Below, piece after piece: positions 45,123 to 56,979 of a DNA stretch of 64,000 nt. The DNA comes from Rodentibacter caecimuris (GTDB lineage Bacteria > Pseudomonadota > Gammaproteobacteria > Enterobacterales > Pasteurellaceae): the NCBI RefSeq assembly GCF_001019715.1, contig NZ_BBXJ01000001.1, positions 2,046,001-2,110,000 on the forward strand, written 5' to 3'. The notes under the pieces were generated by a model. The model saw nothing but the letters and a program-made list of their open reading frames with translations. It did not search any database and was not told the origin of the DNA. Each line of letters starts with the position of its first letter. The stretch's first letter is position 1. Position numbers and translations under genes: made by a program.

Positions 45123-47948
45123 CTATGCAAAATGGCGAATTTCACCACTACCTGCCACGTTTTCTACACAACGAGGACACAATGCCGGATGTTGCGGATT
45201 GATTCCGATTTTATCGGAATAGTGCCAACAACGCGGGCATTTTTCACCGTTGGAACGGGAAACGCTCACGGCAATGCCTTCCAATTCTCCCTCCGCAATA
45301 TCCGCCGGTTTTTCCGCCAACGGTCTCACTTCCGCTTTGGAGGTAATTAATACAAAACGCAACTCGTTGCCCAATTTTTCAAGCAAGGCACGATATGCAT
45401 CGTTAGCATAAAGGATAACCTCCGCTTCTAAACCACCACCGATTACTTTGTCATTACGGGCGATTTCTAAGACACGATTCACTTCGGAACGAACTTTAAT
45501 CAGTTGTTGCCAGTAAGTATCGTCTAATTTTTCGTTTTCGCCTAACCCGAATAAACCGGTGTAAAATTCTTCGGTGAAAACAAACTCAGAACGTGGGTTT
45601 TCGCCTTGTGGCAAGTAGCCCCAAATTTCATCCGCGGTAAAGGAAAGAATTGGTGCCATCCAACGAACCAATGCTTCAGCGATATGCCATAATGCCGTTT
45701 GACAGCTGCGACGGGCAAGGCTATCCGCTTTGGTGGTGTATTGGCGATCCTTGATAATATCCAAATAGAACGATCCCATTTCTACGGAACAGAAACGCAT
45801 CAATCGTTGTACCACGGCATGGAATTGATAATTATCGTAAGCCTCTTTAATTTCGTTTTGTGCTTCAAGCGCACAAGCCACCGCCCAGCGGTCAAGACTA
45901 ATCATTTGTTCCGGTTTTACCGCATCCCGTTTCGGGTCAAAACCGTTTAAATTCGCTAATAAGAAACGTGCCGTGTTGCGAATACGACGATAGCTATCCG
46001 CCGCACGTTTTAGAATTTCGTCTGAAACCGTCATTTCACCGGTGTAGTCCGTTGAGGCGACCCATAAACGTAAAATATCACCGCCAAATTTATCCATAAC
46101 TTCTTGTGGGGTCACGATATTGCCGATCGATTTCGACATTTTGCGACCTTGACCATCCACCGTGAACCCGTGGGTCAATACTTGTTTATAAGGCGCTTGA
46201 TTATCCGTTGCGGTAGAAAGCATTAATGACGACATAAACCAGCCGCGGTGCTGGTCGGAACCTTCCAAATACATATCAATCGCTTGACCGCTAAATTCGG
46301 GACGATTCGCCACCACAGAGGAATAGGTTGATCCGGAATCGAACCACACGTCTAAAGTATCCGGTACTTTACGATAATGTTCTGCATCTGCGCCAAGCAA
46401 TTCTTTTTCATCCAGATCCCACCATGCTTGAATACCTGATTGTTCGACACGTTTTGCCACTTCTTCCAATAATTCTAAGGTACGTGGATGTAATTCTTCC
46501 GTTTCTTTGTGCACAAACATCGTCATCGGCACGCCCCAAGTACGTTGGCGGGAAATACACCAGTCGGGACGATTTTCCACCATTTTTTCGATTCGAGCCT
46601 GTCCCCAATCCGGAATCCAACGCACGCCCTTAATTTCGCCTAAAGCGTTGGCACGTAGCCCTTGGGTTTCCATACCAATAAACCATTGTGGTGTGGCACG
46701 GAAGATAATTGGGGTTTTATGACGCCAACAGTGCGGATAACTATGCGTAACTTTTTCCACCTTCAGCAAATTACCCGTTTCTTGCAATTTTTCCACCACA
46801 AGCGGATTTGCCTCAAATACAGCTTTGCCGGCAAAAAATGTCGTAGTTGAAATAAATTTGCCGTCATTTGCCACAAGGCACGCCATTGGCAAATCATATT
46901 TTTGCCCCACAATAAAGTCGTCTAAACCGTGATCCGGAGCTGTGTGAACCAAACCGGTACCGCCATCTGTGGTAACGTGATCACCTAAAATCATCGGCAC
47001 GGTAAAATCATAGAACGGATGATGGAAACGGCTTAACTCAAGCTCCACGCCTTTCGCCGTCCCTAAAATTTCCACATTTTCAATGCCAACCGCTTTCGCT
47101 ACGGATTCCACCAGCTCTGTCGCTAAAATGACACGTTCGTCACCAAATTGAACAAGCTGATATTCCAATTCCGGATTAATTGCAATCGCACGGTTTGACG
47201 GAATTGTCCAAGGCGTGGTCGTCCAAATTACCGCAGATAGTTTGCCACTGCCTTTCCCTTGCGCATTAAATTTAGCTTCAATTTCATCCGCACTTTCTGC
47301 CGGAAAACGAACATAGATAGACGGTGAAACTTTATCTTCGTATTCGACTTCCGCTTCGGCTAAAGAAGAGGCACAGTCTAAGCACCAATGTACCGGTTTC
47401 GATCCTTTGTATAAATGCCCGTTTGCAATCACTTTTCCAAGGGTACGAATAATATTGGCTTCCGTCTCAAAATTCATGGTTAAATACGGATTATCCCAAT
47501 CGCCCAGCACACCTAAACGGATAAAATCTTTTTTCTGCCCTTCCACCTGCTCTGCCGCATATTCACGGCATTTTGCACGAAACTCCGCCGCAGAGATTTT
47601 TTCATTCGGTTTTCCCACCAAACCTTCTACTTTTAATTCAATCGGCAAACCGTGACAGTCCCAGCCCGGGATATAAGGGGAATCAAAACCCTGTGCCGTT
47701 TTAGATTTAACAATAATATCTTTTAAAATTTTGTTTACCGCATGACCGATATGAATGCTACCGTTTGCATAAGGAGGGCCATCGTGCAAAATAAAGGATT
47801 TTTTACCTTTTGCAGCTTTACGAATTTTTTGGTAAAGATTTTTGTCATACCAATTTTGCAACATCACAGGTTCGCGCTTGGCTAAATCACCGCGCATTGG
47901 AAAACCTGTTTCCGGTAAATTAAGCGTGTTTTTGTAATCGACTGTCAT
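45123..47948 (-). CDS. ileS: Isoleucyl-tRNA synthetase
   Basis: Class Ia synthetase of 941 residues from ATG 47948 ([20 protein letters not shown]); a TTG at 47960 is the alternative. HIGH motif in [12 protein letters not shown], editing domain in the middle ([12 protein letters not shown]), KMSKS in [10 protein letters not shown], and a C-terminal zinc site CPRCWHYS ... CPRCVENV. It charges tRNA-Ile, including the lysidine-containing tRNA-Ile2 in this window. It starts 16 bp after ribF. Confidence 0.97.
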   Translation of the reverse strand: MTVDYKNTLNLPETGFPMRGDLAKREPVMLQNWYDKNLYQKIRKAAKGKKSFILHDGPPYANGSIHIGHAVNKILKDIIVKSKTAQGFDSPYIPGWDCHGLPIELKVEGLVGKPNEKISAAEFRAKCREYAAEQVEGQKKDFIRLGVLGDWDNPYLTMNFETEANIIRTLGKVIANGHLYKGSKPVHWCLDCASSLAEAEVEYEDKVSPSIYVRFPAESADEIEAKFNAQGKGSGKLSAVIWTTTPWTIPSNRAIAINPELEYQLVQFGDERVILATELVESVAKAVGIENVEILGTAKGVELELSRFHHPFYDFTVPMILGDHVTTDGGTGLVHTAPDHGLDDFIVGQKYDLPMACLVANDGKFISTTTFFAGKAVFEANPLVVEKLQETGNLLKVEKVTHSYPHCWRHKTPIIFRATPQWFIGMETQGLRANALGEIKGVRWIPDWGQARIEKMVENRPDWCISRQRTWGVPMTMFVHKETEELHPRTLELLEEVAKRVEQSGIQAWWDLDEKELLGADAEHYRKVPDTLDVWFDSGSTYSSVVANRPEFSGQAIDMYLEGSDQHRGWFMSSLMLSTATDNQAPYKQVLTHGFTVDGQGRKMSKSIGNIVTPQEVMDKFGGDILRLWVASTDYTGEMTVSDEILKRAADSYRRIRNTARFLLANLNGFDPKRDAVKPEQMISLDRWAVACALEAQNEIKEAYDNYQFHAVVQRLMRFCSVEMGSFYLDIIKDRQYTTKADSLARRSCQTALWHIAEALVRWMAPILSFTADEIWGYLPQGENPRSEFVFTEEFYTGLFGLGENEKLDDTYWQQLIKVRSEVNRVLEIARNDKVIGGGLEAEVILYANDAYRALLEKLGNELRFVLITSKAEVRPLAEKPADIAEGELEGIAVSVSRSNGEKCPRCWHYSDKIGINPQHPALCPRCVENVAGSGEIRHFA

Positions 47949-47963
47949 TTTATTTTCCAATTT

Positions 47964-48902
47964 TTACTTTTTAAAATTCTTGCTAAAAAACGCTTTTGCG
48001 GTTTCAACATCCCGTTTAATTTGTGCTTTTAAATCATCAAAGGAGGGAAATTTTATTTCTTCTCTTATTTTATGGCAAAACTCAACCTCAACCGGTTCAC
48101 CATAAATTATCTTTGCAAAATCAAATAAGTGCACTTCTAATAATTGAATCACGCCATTAATCGTCGGGCGTTTCCCAATATTGGCGACGCCGTTAAAAAT
48201 TTCGCCTGATTTTAACCGCACTTTTACTGCATACACGCCTTTAATCGGATTCACTTGGCGATGCAAACGGATATTTGCCGTAGGAAAACCCAATGTTCTG
48301 CCTAATTTATTACCGTGAATCACCCGCCCAAAAATACGATAAGGTTTGCCTAACAAACTTTCCGCAAGGGATAAATTGTCTCTTGCTAGGGCTTCCCGAA
48401 CAGTTGTGCTGCTAATGCGTTGTTCATCCAAACAGAAACTATGATTATCTTCCACAGTAAAACCGAAACGCTCACCCGCTTGTTTTAACATCGCAAAATT
48501 TCCTTGCCGGTTTGCACCGAATTGAAAATCATCGCCAATGCTTAAAAATTTTACATGGAGCCGATTCACTAGTGTTTGTTCGATGAATTGTTCTGCCGAT
48601 TGTTCTGCCAAAGTACGATCAAATTTCGCCACAATAACGACATCGACCTTGGCTTGCCGTAAATAGTGAAGCTTATCACGTAAACGCATCAAACGAGCCG
48701 GCGCATTATCGCCCATAAAATATTCACGGGGTTGCGGCTCGAACAATAATACCGCCATGGGTAAATTTAATTCGTCCGCTTTTTCGCGAAGGTGGCGTAA
48801 TACCGTCTGATGCCCTAAATGCACGCCATCAAAGTTGCCAATTGTCAATGCACAACCTTGTAAAATCCGGCCTGCATTATGCAAGCCACGAATTAATCGC
48901 AT
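47964..48902 (-). CDS. ribF: Bifunctional riboflavin kinase / FAD synthetase
   Basis: A 312-residue enzyme making FMN and FAD. The N-terminal nucleotidyltransferase part has GNFDGVHLGHQTVL and the FKFDRTLAEQSAEQF-like region; the C-terminal kinase part has GRVIHGNKLGRTLGFPTANI and GVYAV. Upstream of ileS and lspA as in many gamma-proteobacteria. No FMN riboswitch was seen. Confidence 0.95.
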   Translation of the reverse strand: MRLIRGLHNAGRILQGCALTIGNFDGVHLGHQTVLRHLREKADELNLPMAVLLFEPQPREYFMGDNAPARLMRLRDKLHYLRQAKVDVVIVAKFDRTLAEQSAEQFIEQTLVNRLHVKFLSIGDDFQFGANRQGNFAMLKQAGERFGFTVEDNHSFCLDEQRISSTTVREALARDNLSLAESLLGKPYRIFGRVIHGNKLGRTLGFPTANIRLHRQVNPIKGVYAVKVRLKSGEIFNGVANIGKRPTINGVIQLLEVHLFDFAKIIYGEPVEVEFCHKIREEIKFPSFDDLKAQIKRDVETAKAFFSKNFKK

Positions 48903-48947
48903 GTCCTATCCACAAAAATTACAGAATTTCGGTATTATAGCGACAAG

Positions 48948-50522
48948 TTAGTTTTTTGTCAGCAAATGGTGCTGACGAATACCTAATAAAATCAACATCA
49001 AACCATAAACGATCGCGGCTAATCCAATCAACCAAATCAACCAATAAACGCGAATGGTAAAACTCATTGCCGCCCATTCACCAATATCCGGCACGTAGTA
49101 CCACACTGCCGTGCCCATTGTCAGTGCGGAAAGCAAAACTTTCATAAAAAAGACCGCACTTTGGCGTGAAAAACGGTACACATCCGACTTCGCCAAACCA
49201 CGATAAAGCAAGTAAGCATTCAGTGTAGCAGACATGGCAGAAGCTATTGCTAACCCGACATAGCTAAATGGAATCGCTAACACATTGAATCCCATATTAC
49301 TCACCATCGCGATAATGCCGATTTTCACCGGTGTTTTGGTATCTTGGCGGGCATAATAACCGTTGGCTAGAATTTTAATCAACATAAAACTCAGTAAACC
49401 GGCATTGAATGCCCATAAGGAATACGAGGCAGCATGCACATCATGTAAGGTAAAACTACCCCGCATAAAAAGCGTCAGCAGCATAGGTTGGGCAAGCACG
49501 GCAATACCGACTGCCGCGGGTACGCCAAGTAATAGAATCATGCGTACTCCCCAATCCATCGTGTGACGAAAATCCACTGCACTTTGAGCCGAATTATCCT
49601 CACGATTAACGTGATGACGTGCGAGGGTGGGTAAAATTACCGTAGAAATCGCAATGCCGAACAAGCCAAGGGGAAACTCTAACAAACGGTCGGAATAATA
49701 AAGCCAACTGATCGAGCCGGTCATTAAAAAACTGGCAATAATCGTATCCAGTAATAAATTGATTTGGCTGACAGACACACCAAACAAAGCGGGAATCATC
49801 AATTTGCGAATTTTTACCACACCTTCATCGTGCCACGCCCATTTCGGTTTCACCAACAGTCCAGCTTTTTTCATAAAAGGAATTTGGAATAAAAATTGGA
49901 ATAAACCGCCAAGAAAAATACCGATGGCTAATGCAAGATCGGGATTATTCATTTGTGGAGCTAAAAAAAGTGCGGTCGCAATCATTGCAATATTTAATAA
50001 CACCGGTGAGAAAGACATCACACCAAACTTTCCTAACGTATTCAACACCGCACCGGAAAGCGCAACAAAAGTAACAAACCACAAATAAGGAAAGGTAATT
50101 TTCAATAGCAAAGAGGCTTGTTCAAACTTATGCGCATCAGGGCCGTTATTCAGCCAATCGGTGAACCAGCCCATGCCAAATAATGCTGCAACGATAGGCG
50201 AGCCCACCATCGCCAACAAAGTCACAATACTCACCAAACCGCCTAATGTACCGGACACTTTACCGATAAATTCACGGGTTTTATCCGTATCGCCTGCCTT
50301 ACGATATTCTGCCAATACGGGAACAAAGGCTTGGGAAAACGCCCCTTCCGCAAATAAACGACGAAGAAAATTCGGAATACGGTTGGCGAATAAAAATACA
50401 TCAGCCGCCGCCCCTGCACCAATCAGGTGAGCGATCACGACATCACGCACCAACCCTAACACGCGTGATAATAAGGTCATACTGCTGACAATCACACCTG
50501 ATTTTAAAAGTCGTTTACTCAA
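48948..50522 (-). CDS. murJ: Lipid II flippase MurJ
   Basis: Inner-membrane protein of 524 residues with about 14 helices of the MOP/MviN family that flips lipid II for peptidoglycan synthesis. Typical sequences are SRVLGLVRDVVIAHLIGAGA, FANRIPNFLRRLFAEGAFSQ, and FVPVLAEYR. It is divergent from rpsT, as in related genomes, and followed by ribF after 45 bp. Confidence 0.96.
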   Translation of the reverse strand: MSKRLLKSGVIVSSMTLLSRVLGLVRDVVIAHLIGAGAAADVFLFANRIPNFLRRLFAEGAFSQAFVPVLAEYRKAGDTDKTREFIGKVSGTLGGLVSIVTLLAMVGSPIVAALFGMGWFTDWLNNGPDAHKFEQASLLLKITFPYLWFVTFVALSGAVLNTLGKFGVMSFSPVLLNIAMIATALFLAPQMNNPDLALAIGIFLGGLFQFLFQIPFMKKAGLLVKPKWAWHDEGVVKIRKLMIPALFGVSVSQINLLLDTIIASFLMTGSISWLYYSDRLLEFPLGLFGIAISTVILPTLARHHVNREDNSAQSAVDFRHTMDWGVRMILLLGVPAAVGIAVLAQPMLLTLFMRGSFTLHDVHAASYSLWAFNAGLLSFMLIKILANGYYARQDTKTPVKIGIIAMVSNMGFNVLAIPFSYVGLAIASAMSATLNAYLLYRGLAKSDVYRFSRQSAVFFMKVLLSALTMGTAVWYYVPDIGEWAAMSFTIRVYWLIWLIGLAAIVYGLMLILLGIRQHHLLTKN

Positions 50523-50788
50523 AATATTTCTCTCTCGGCTAAAAATTTTGCTTAATTGTATAGAAATTTTGTTTTTACGCTATATTCCACGCAAAAAAAC
50601 TGATAGAATCCGCCCACATCGTTTGTGTGAGCCCCTATTGAAAGCGCTTGTAAAAATAACGATGCTTACTTTCGGTTGTGTCTCACCGAAACCAACACAA
50701 ATTTTCCATTGACAAACGTATAAAAAATCGTCATATTGGCGCCCTTTATTTTGTCACACTAATTAACAGAAATTTTAGGAGTTTGACC

Positions 50789-51052
50789 TTGGCTAATATC
50801 AAGTCAGCAAAAAAACGCGCGGTACAATCTGAAAAACGTCGCCAACACAACGCAAGCCAACGCTCTATGATGCGTACTTACATCAAAAAAGTTTATGCTC
50901 AAGTAGCAGCAGGTGAGAAAGCAGCAGCTGAAGCAGCATTCGTTGAAATGCAAAAAGTTGTTGACCGTATGGCTTCAAAAGGCTTAATCCACGCTAACAA
51001 AGCAGCAAATCACAAATCTAAATTAGCTGCGCAAATCAAAAAATTAGCGTAA
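50789..51052 (+). CDS. rpsT: 30S ribosomal protein S20
   Basis: Primary 16S-binding ribosomal protein of 87 residues, very rich in Lys, Ala and Gln. The start is TTG at 50789 with AGGAG at 50777-50781; a longer open frame from 50678 is not the protein. E. coli rpsT also starts with UUG, which supports autoregulation of translation. A strong uptake-signal-type terminator follows. Confidence 0.97.
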   Translation: MANIKSAKKRAVQSEKRRQHNASQRSMMRTYIKKVYAQVAAGEKAAAEAAFVEMQKVVDRMASKGLIHANKAANHKSKLAAQIKKLA

Positions 51053-51061
51053 TTAAAACAG

Positions 51062-51098
51062 CATAAAAAAAGACCGCACTTTGATGTGCGGTTTTTTA
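51062..51098 (+). terminator. Terminator of rpsT built from an uptake signal
   Basis: Stem ACCGCAC / GTGCGGT with a short loop, then TTTTTT. The left arm contains an ACCGCACTT core. Confidence 0.9.
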
Positions 51099-51166
51099 TT
51101 GTCTAGGGATAACAAACAAAAAAGTGCGATTAAAAATTGAATAGAATTTTCAACCGCAATTTGTTT

Positions 51167-52489
51167 TTAATTTTCTTGTTGTGAACTCGCCTTTCTCCGC
51201 TTCCCAATATTTTTCGTATCCTTGTGACGTAGCTTCACTTTTTTCTTCGCCTCTGTTTTTTTCTTTTCTTCCCGCTTTGTTTTGATACGGGCTTTTTGTT
51301 TTTTACTCACTGATTTCACCTCGCCGTCTTTCGGTGGTTTGGTGCGGGGTTCTAAGCCTGCTAAAACACGGGCTTTTAGAATTTCCTCCGTGTAACGCTT
51401 AATTTTGCCGAGCAATTTATAATCGTGGGCTTCCACAAAAGATACCGCCGTCCCTTTTTTGCCCGCTCGAGCGGTACGCCCAATACGATGTAGGTAAGTA
51501 TCCGCACTATATGGCAAGTCAAAATTCATCACATGGCTAACATCATCAATATCAATACCACGAGCCGCTACATCGGTTGCCACTAACACCGTGACCACAT
51601 CTGATTTCAATTTATCAATGGCATTGTTACGTTGGGTTTGTGCCATTTCACCTTCCAAGTAAGCGGAACGAATACCCCGTTTACGCAAGGTTTCGGAAAG
51701 CTCTCGGGCATTTTCACGGCGACGCACAAAAATAATGCCTCGGCTTACTTTTTCTGTTTCAATAAAACGAGCCAATAATTTCACTTTGTGTTCATAACTA
51801 TCGGCGTGATAATACCATTGATTGATTTTTTTACGTTCACGACGGCTTGGTTCGGCATCCACTTGTACGGGATCATTAAGCAGACGTTCGGCAAAATCGA
51901 CCAATAATTCACCCTCTAAGGTTGCTGAAAATAATAACGTTTGTTTGCGCCAACGGGTTTCCGCCGCAATTTTTTCCGCATCCTGTCCAAAGCCCATTTG
52001 CAACATTCTGTCCGCTTCATCAAAAATTAATATTTCCACTGAACGGCAATCAAAATTTTCTTCTTGAATGTATTGCAATAAACGACCCGGTGTCGCCACC
52101 ACCAAATCTTGATTGGTATTGAAAACTTCACCATGATTTTGATATGCCACACCGCCGGTGATAGTGGCGATATTTAAATGGGTAAATTGTGCCAATTCCT
52201 CCGCTTGTTGCGCCACCTGCATTGCCAACTCACGGGTTGGGGTTAATACAAGAATACGTGGCGGGCCGGGTTTACGGCGTGGATAATCAAGCAGATGTTG
52301 CAATGCCGGTAATAAAAAAGCAACGGTTTTGCCTGTGCCGGTTGGTGCTGAGCCTAGCACATCACGCTCTTCCATCGCAGCAGGAATGGCTTCCATTTGG
52401 ATCGCAGTTGGACGTTTGTAGCCTTTTTTCTCAAGTGCTTTTAAGAGCTCCGAGGAAAGATCAAATTGCTCAAATTGGGGAGAATTCAT
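51167..52489 (-). CDS. srmB: DEAD-box RNA helicase SrmB
   Basis: A 440-residue helicase for large ribosomal subunit assembly. Motifs in order: Q motif KRPTAIQ, Walker A APTGTGKT, PTRELA, TPGRL, DEAD (IFDEADRML), SAT, then RGIDIDDV and HRIGRTARAG. The C-terminus is a long Lys/Arg tail (KKQKARIKTKREEKKKTEAK). Divergent from trmN6, as srmB-yfiC in E. coli. Confidence 0.95.
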   Translation of the reverse strand: MNSPQFEQFDLSSELLKALEKKGYKRPTAIQMEAIPAAMEERDVLGSAPTGTGKTVAFLLPALQHLLDYPRRKPGPPRILVLTPTRELAMQVAQQAEELAQFTHLNIATITGGVAYQNHGEVFNTNQDLVVATPGRLLQYIQEENFDCRSVEILIFDEADRMLQMGFGQDAEKIAAETRWRKQTLLFSATLEGELLVDFAERLLNDPVQVDAEPSRRERKKINQWYYHADSYEHKVKLLARFIETEKVSRGIIFVRRRENARELSETLRKRGIRSAYLEGEMAQTQRNNAIDKLKSDVVTVLVATDVAARGIDIDDVSHVMNFDLPYSADTYLHRIGRTARAGKKGTAVSFVEAHDYKLLGKIKRYTEEILKARVLAGLEPRTKPPKDGEVKSVSKKQKARIKTKREEKKKTEAKKKVKLRHKDTKNIGKRRKASSQQEN

Positions 52490-52589
52490 TATTGTACGGT
52501 TCTTTGTTAAAATTGGCGCGAATTATACCTGAAAAGCCTCGAAACGCCTAAAAATAAACAGGAAAGTGCGGTCAATTTAAGCAATATTT

Positions 52590-53288
52590 ATGAGTAGTTT
52601 TACCTTTAAACAATTTCACATTAATCAACAACATTGTGCGATGAAAGTAGGCACGGACGGCATTTTGCTGGGTGCGTGGGTGGATGTGAATCATTGTAAA
52701 AATATACTTGATATGGGGAGCGGAACGGGCTTGCTGGCATTAATGCTTGCACAACGCACAAAGGAAGATAGTCAAATTTATGCTGTAGAATTAGATCCTG
52801 CTGCAGCACAACAAGCACAAGAAAATATTACGCTTTCACCTTGGAAAGCACGTATCAATTTGATTCAGGGAGATGTTCAACATTTTTTATCCGATACGAA
52901 AGAAACTTTTGATCTCATTGTTGCCAACCCGCCCTATTTTGAACAAGGCGTGGAATGTAAAAACAAAGAAAGAGAGTTAGCCCGTTATACCAAACAAACT
53001 CATTCGGACTGGCTGACGTGGGCGGCTGAATGTTTATCGGAAAAGGGCAAAATCAGTTTTGTGTTACCCTATGAGGCGGCAAAAACGCTCGAAAAACTGA
53101 CCGCACTTTATTGTGTCAAACAAACGGAAATCATCACAAAAATCGGAAAATCACCGCAAAGAATGTTAATCACTTTTGCCAAACAACCGCAAGAATTAGA
53201 GCACAATCAAATCATGATCTACAATGAGAAAAACTGCTATACAGACGAATTTATTGCACTAACAAAGGATTTTTATTTGAAGTTTTAA
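52590..53288 (+). CDS. trmN: tRNA1(Val) (adenine(37)-N6)-methyltransferase
   Basis: A 232-residue SAM-dependent methyltransferase, homologue of E. coli YfiC/TrmN6, which makes m6A37 in the tRNA-Val read by anticodon cmo5UAC. Motif I is ILDMGSGTGLLALMLA and the N6-adenine motif is NPPY (residues about 113-116). It is divergent from srmB. Its expected substrate is encoded four times in this window (9.9-10.35 kb). Confidence 0.93.
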   Translation: MSSFTFKQFHINQQHCAMKVGTDGILLGAWVDVNHCKNILDMGSGTGLLALMLAQRTKEDSQIYAVELDPAAAQQAQENITLSPWKARINLIQGDVQHFLSDTKETFDLIVANPPYFEQGVECKNKERELARYTKQTHSDWLTWAAECLSEKGKISFVLPYEAAKTLEKLTALYCVKQTEIITKIGKSPQRMLITFAKQPQELEHNQIMIYNEKNCYTDEFIALTKDFYLKF

Positions 53289-53332
53289 CAAAAAAGCGAA
53301 CTCTACGGTTCGCCTTTCTGTGAAAAGTGCGG

Positions 53333-54016
53333 TCAATTTTGCGTTTGTTTTGTCAATTTCGTCCAGTTGTAATAACCATAAAGCGAGTTCAACAAATAGG
53401 CACTATACATTAAATACATCGCCGGTGTTTCTGCCCATAACTTAATGGAAAGGATATTAAGGACAATCCATAACAGCCATTGTTCACGATAACGCAAAAT
53501 CATCAGCAACTGCGCCGCCACCACGATAATGGTTGTTAGACCGTCTAAATCGGTTGAACTTCCGCCTGCCGCTTTCAAGGCTTGCACGAATAAAAGTGTG
53601 CCAATACCGATAAAAAGCATAAGGGCAATCCAACCTCGTAGGGTGAGCGATTTTGCCACCACGCTTTCACCGCCATTGTCATTTTGCATATTGTTTTTCC
53701 ACATAAAATAGCCAATGTACTGTGCAGGCAAATAGACATAAAGCACGGTATTCATTTCCCCTAAGAAATTTTGCCCCCATGCCACATAAAAATAGGTATA
53801 AGCATAAATCAAGCCAAAGAAATAGTTACTGATTTTCCCTTTACTCACCAATACTACACATAAAATGCCTGAAATACCGGAAACCATTGCCAGCCAAGAA
53901 TCCGGCGTTTGCACATATGCCCAAATTTGCGCAATGATAAACACCGCCAGCCAAATAACTTCAAACGGTTTCCAACCGGATAAAAACTCACGTTTAAGAC
54001 GTTCGGACCAATCCAT
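53333..54016 (-). CDS. pnuC: Nicotinamide riboside transporter PnuC
   Basis: Inner-membrane transporter of 227 residues with about seven helices, importing nicotinamide riboside, the form of V-factor used by Haemophilus. WGQNFLGEMNTVLYVYLPAQ, YFMWKNN and WLLWIVLNILSIKLW are family blocks. An uptake signal lies just past its stop. Confidence 0.93.
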   Translation of the reverse strand: MDWSERLKREFLSGWKPFEVIWLAVFIIAQIWAYVQTPDSWLAMVSGISGILCVVLVSKGKISNYFFGLIYAYTYFYVAWGQNFLGEMNTVLYVYLPAQYIGYFMWKNNMQNDNGGESVVAKSLTLRGWIALMLFIGIGTLLFVQALKAAGGSSTDLDGLTTIIVVAAQLLMILRYREQWLLWIVLNILSIKLWAETPAMYLMYSAYLLNSLYGYYNWTKLTKQTQN

Positions 54017-54195
54017 TTTTTACTCCATAACAATGAAAGAATTCTGCCATTTTCACACCTCACTTTAGCAAAGTAAAGCATAGAGTCTTGGTAATCATAG
54101 CAATTGTGATTAAGCTCACGGTTTTCATTGCTTTCCCTTTTAATCGGGCTACAATAGCCGCCCGAATTTTAATGAATAAAAAAATAGAGAGTTGT

Positions 54196-56979
54196 ATGAC
54201 ACCTTTTGCCCTTGGTCAGCGTTGGTTAAGCGGAAGTGAGAATAATCTTGGATTAGGCATTGTTACCGCTTTTGATGTCCGCACCGTGACGTTACATTTT
54301 CCTGCCTCTGACGAAACGCGTATTTATTCTATCGCTCAAGCCCCTCTCACCCGCATTCAATTTAACAAAGGTGAAACCTTAAATCATAAAGACGGTTGGC
54401 AAGGCAAGATTGTGGATATTCAAAGCATGAACGGCTTGAATTTTTATTTGGTAGAAAATCCGCAAGGTGAACAAGTGATCGTTCAAGAAAGTGATATTTC
54501 ACCGCTTATTTCCTTTAGTTCGGCGAAAGATCGCCTCTTTTCCGCACAGTTAGATCGTAGCCATCATTTTGCGTTGCGTTATCGTACACTCAAGCACCAA
54601 CAAGCCCAATTTCAATCGCCATTACGTGGTTTACGCGGTATTCGTGCAGGTTTAATTCCCCACCAGTTGCATATTGCCGCTGAAGTTGGTAACCGTGTGA
54701 ATCCGCGCGTATTGCTCGCCGATGAAGTGGGCTTAGGTAAAACCATTGAAGCCGGCATGATTTTGCAAAATCAACTTTTTGCAGAAAAAGTACAGCGTGT
54801 CTTGATTGTGGTTCCAGAAACCTTGCAACATCAATGGCTGGTTGAGATGTTACGCCGATTTAATTTACACTTTTCACTATTTGATGAAGAACGCTGTGAG
54901 GATTTTGCGATCAGTGGCGAGAATCCTTTTAGCTCGGAATCTCTAATTATTTGTGCATTAGATTGGCTGGTTAATTCTCCGAAACGTACGGAACAAATCT
55001 TGGCAGCCGGTTTTGACTGCTTAATTGTGGATGAAGCCCATCATTTGGTTTGGACTGAAAACGCCCCAAGTCAGGCTTATTTGTCTATTGAACAATTGGC
55101 AAACGGCATTCCTTCCGTTTTACTGCTGACTGCCACTCCCGAACAATTAGGGCAAGAAAGCCATTTTGCCCGATTGCGATTACTCGATCCAGAACGCTTT
55201 TTTGACTATGCTACTTTTCAAAAAGAGCAACAAAATTACCAACCGGTGGCGCAAGCGGTGCAATCTTTACTGGAAGATAAACCACTAAGTGCGGTCGAAA
55301 AAAATCATATTTCTCAATTGCTGGGAGAACAAAATACGGCGCAACTTTTTCAAGACATTAATAATTCTAATGAAGAAGAACAATCAGCACGCCAAACCTT
55401 AATCCAAAATTTGATTGATCGTCATGGCACAAGCCGTGTGCTATTCCGCAATACCCGCCAAGGCGTGAAAGGTTTCCCTCAGCGTATTTATCACCCGATC
55501 AGGTTACCCCTTGAAAATATCGCTCAATTGGAAGAGGTGAAAGCACAATGGTTGTTAGATTTTGTAAAAACACAACGTGATAAAAAAATCTTTGTGATTT
55601 GCCAACATGCGCAAACGGCGATTCACCTTGAACAGCATTTACGGGAGAAAGAAGGGATTCGTGCCGCAGTTTTCCACGAAAAAATGTCTATTATTGAACG
55701 CGATCGTGCCGCCGCCTATTTTGCCGATATGGAAAATGGCGCACAGGTATTACTCAGTTCAGGTATTGGCTCTGAGGGGAGAAATTTTCAGTTTGCAGAC
55801 ACCTTAGTATTATTTGATTTGCCACAAAACCCCGATTTACTTGAACAATGTATCGGGCGTTTAGACCGTATCGGTCAGCAAAATGATGTGCAAATTTATG
55901 TGCCTTGTGTGGAAAAATCCGCCGATGATGCATTAGCACGCTGGTATCACGAAGGATTAAATGGCTTTGAACAAACCACGCCAATGGGCATGACATTATT
56001 TGAACAGTTCGCCGAAGCACTACAAAAGGTGCGGTCAAATTCAACCGCACTTTCAGACTTAAATATTCTCATTGCAGACACCAAACAAGCACGCGAAAAA
56101 CTCAAAATCGCATTGGAACAAGGGCGTGATCGCCTATTAGAACTGAACTCCAACGGCGGAGAACAAGCAAAGCAGTTAGCCCATGCTATCGCCGCACAAG
56201 ATAACGAGGTGGAATTAGTCAATTTTGCCCTGAATTTATTTGATATTATCGGGGTAGAACAAGAGGATCTTGGCGAAAACAGCATTGTGATCACCCCTAC
56301 CGGTACAATGCTTGTGCCGGATTTCCCGGGCTTAAAAGAAGAAGGCGTGACGGTAACCTTTGATCGCAATCTTGCCCTTGCCCGTGAAGAATTGGAATTT
56401 TTAACCTGGGATCATCCAATGATTCGCCAAGGTATTGATCTTATCGCCTCCGGTGATATCGGAAAAGCGGCAATGGCGTTCCTGATTAACAAACAGTTAC
56501 CAGCCGGTACACTTTTGTTAGAATTAATTTATGTGGTGGAATCACAATCGCCGAAAGGATTGCAGCTCAACCGTTTCCTACCGCCTACGCCGATCCGATT
56601 ATTGCTTGATAACAAAGGCAATAATATTGCCGAACAGGTTGAATTTGAAAACCTACACAGCAAATTGAAACCGCTTGGTAAAAATGTGGCGAATAAAATG
56701 ATTAAAATGGTACGCCCGACATTGGAACAATTATTTGCTCTTGGCGAAAAGAAAATTCAACCGCTTGCCCAAACTTATATTAGCCAAGCCCAAAAATTGG
56801 CGGAGCAAATGTTGAGTGTGGAAATTGATCGATTACAAGTCTTACAAAAGGTAAATAAAAATATTCGCCAAAGTGAAATTGAGATTTTAACGGCACAGCG
56901 TGATCAATCGTTAGAAGCATTGGCAAAAGCAACCTGGCGATTGGATAGTTTAAGAGTTATCGTCACCAATAAGGAATAA
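54196..56979 (+). CDS. rapA: RNA polymerase recycling factor RapA
   Basis: Swi2/Snf2-type ATPase of 927 residues that binds RNA polymerase and helps it recycle. The start is ATG 54196 ([20 protein letters not shown]); the open frame begins at 54088. Tudor-like N-terminus, Walker A in [18 protein letters not shown] ([10 protein letters not shown]), TATPEQLG, then the helicase C half with [10 protein letters not shown] and [10 protein letters not shown]. It overlaps rluA by 1 bp. A paired uptake signal lies inside (about 56030-56051). Confidence 0.96.
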   Translation: MTPFALGQRWLSGSENNLGLGIVTAFDVRTVTLHFPASDETRIYSIAQAPLTRIQFNKGETLNHKDGWQGKIVDIQSMNGLNFYLVENPQGEQVIVQESDISPLISFSSAKDRLFSAQLDRSHHFALRYRTLKHQQAQFQSPLRGLRGIRAGLIPHQLHIAAEVGNRVNPRVLLADEVGLGKTIEAGMILQNQLFAEKVQRVLIVVPETLQHQWLVEMLRRFNLHFSLFDEERCEDFAISGENPFSSESLIICALDWLVNSPKRTEQILAAGFDCLIVDEAHHLVWTENAPSQAYLSIEQLANGIPSVLLLTATPEQLGQESHFARLRLLDPERFFDYATFQKEQQNYQPVAQAVQSLLEDKPLSAVEKNHISQLLGEQNTAQLFQDINNSNEEEQSARQTLIQNLIDRHGTSRVLFRNTRQGVKGFPQRIYHPIRLPLENIAQLEEVKAQWLLDFVKTQRDKKIFVICQHAQTAIHLEQHLREKEGIRAAVFHEKMSIIERDRAAAYFADMENGAQVLLSSGIGSEGRNFQFADTLVLFDLPQNPDLLEQCIGRLDRIGQQNDVQIYVPCVEKSADDALARWYHEGLNGFEQTTPMGMTLFEQFAEALQKVRSNSTALSDLNILIADTKQAREKLKIALEQGRDRLLELNSNGGEQAKQLAHAIAAQDNEVELVNFALNLFDIIGVEQEDLGENSIVITPTGTMLVPDFPGLKEEGVTVTFDRNLALAREELEFLTWDHPMIRQGIDLIASGDIGKAAMAFLINKQLPAGTLLLELIYVVESQSPKGLQLNRFLPPTPIRLLLDNKGNNIAEQVEFENLHSKLKPLGKNVANKMIKMVRPTLEQLFALGEKKIQPLAQTYISQAQKLAEQMLSVEIDRLQVLQKVNKNIRQSEIEILTAQRDQSLEALAKATWRLDSLRVIVTNKE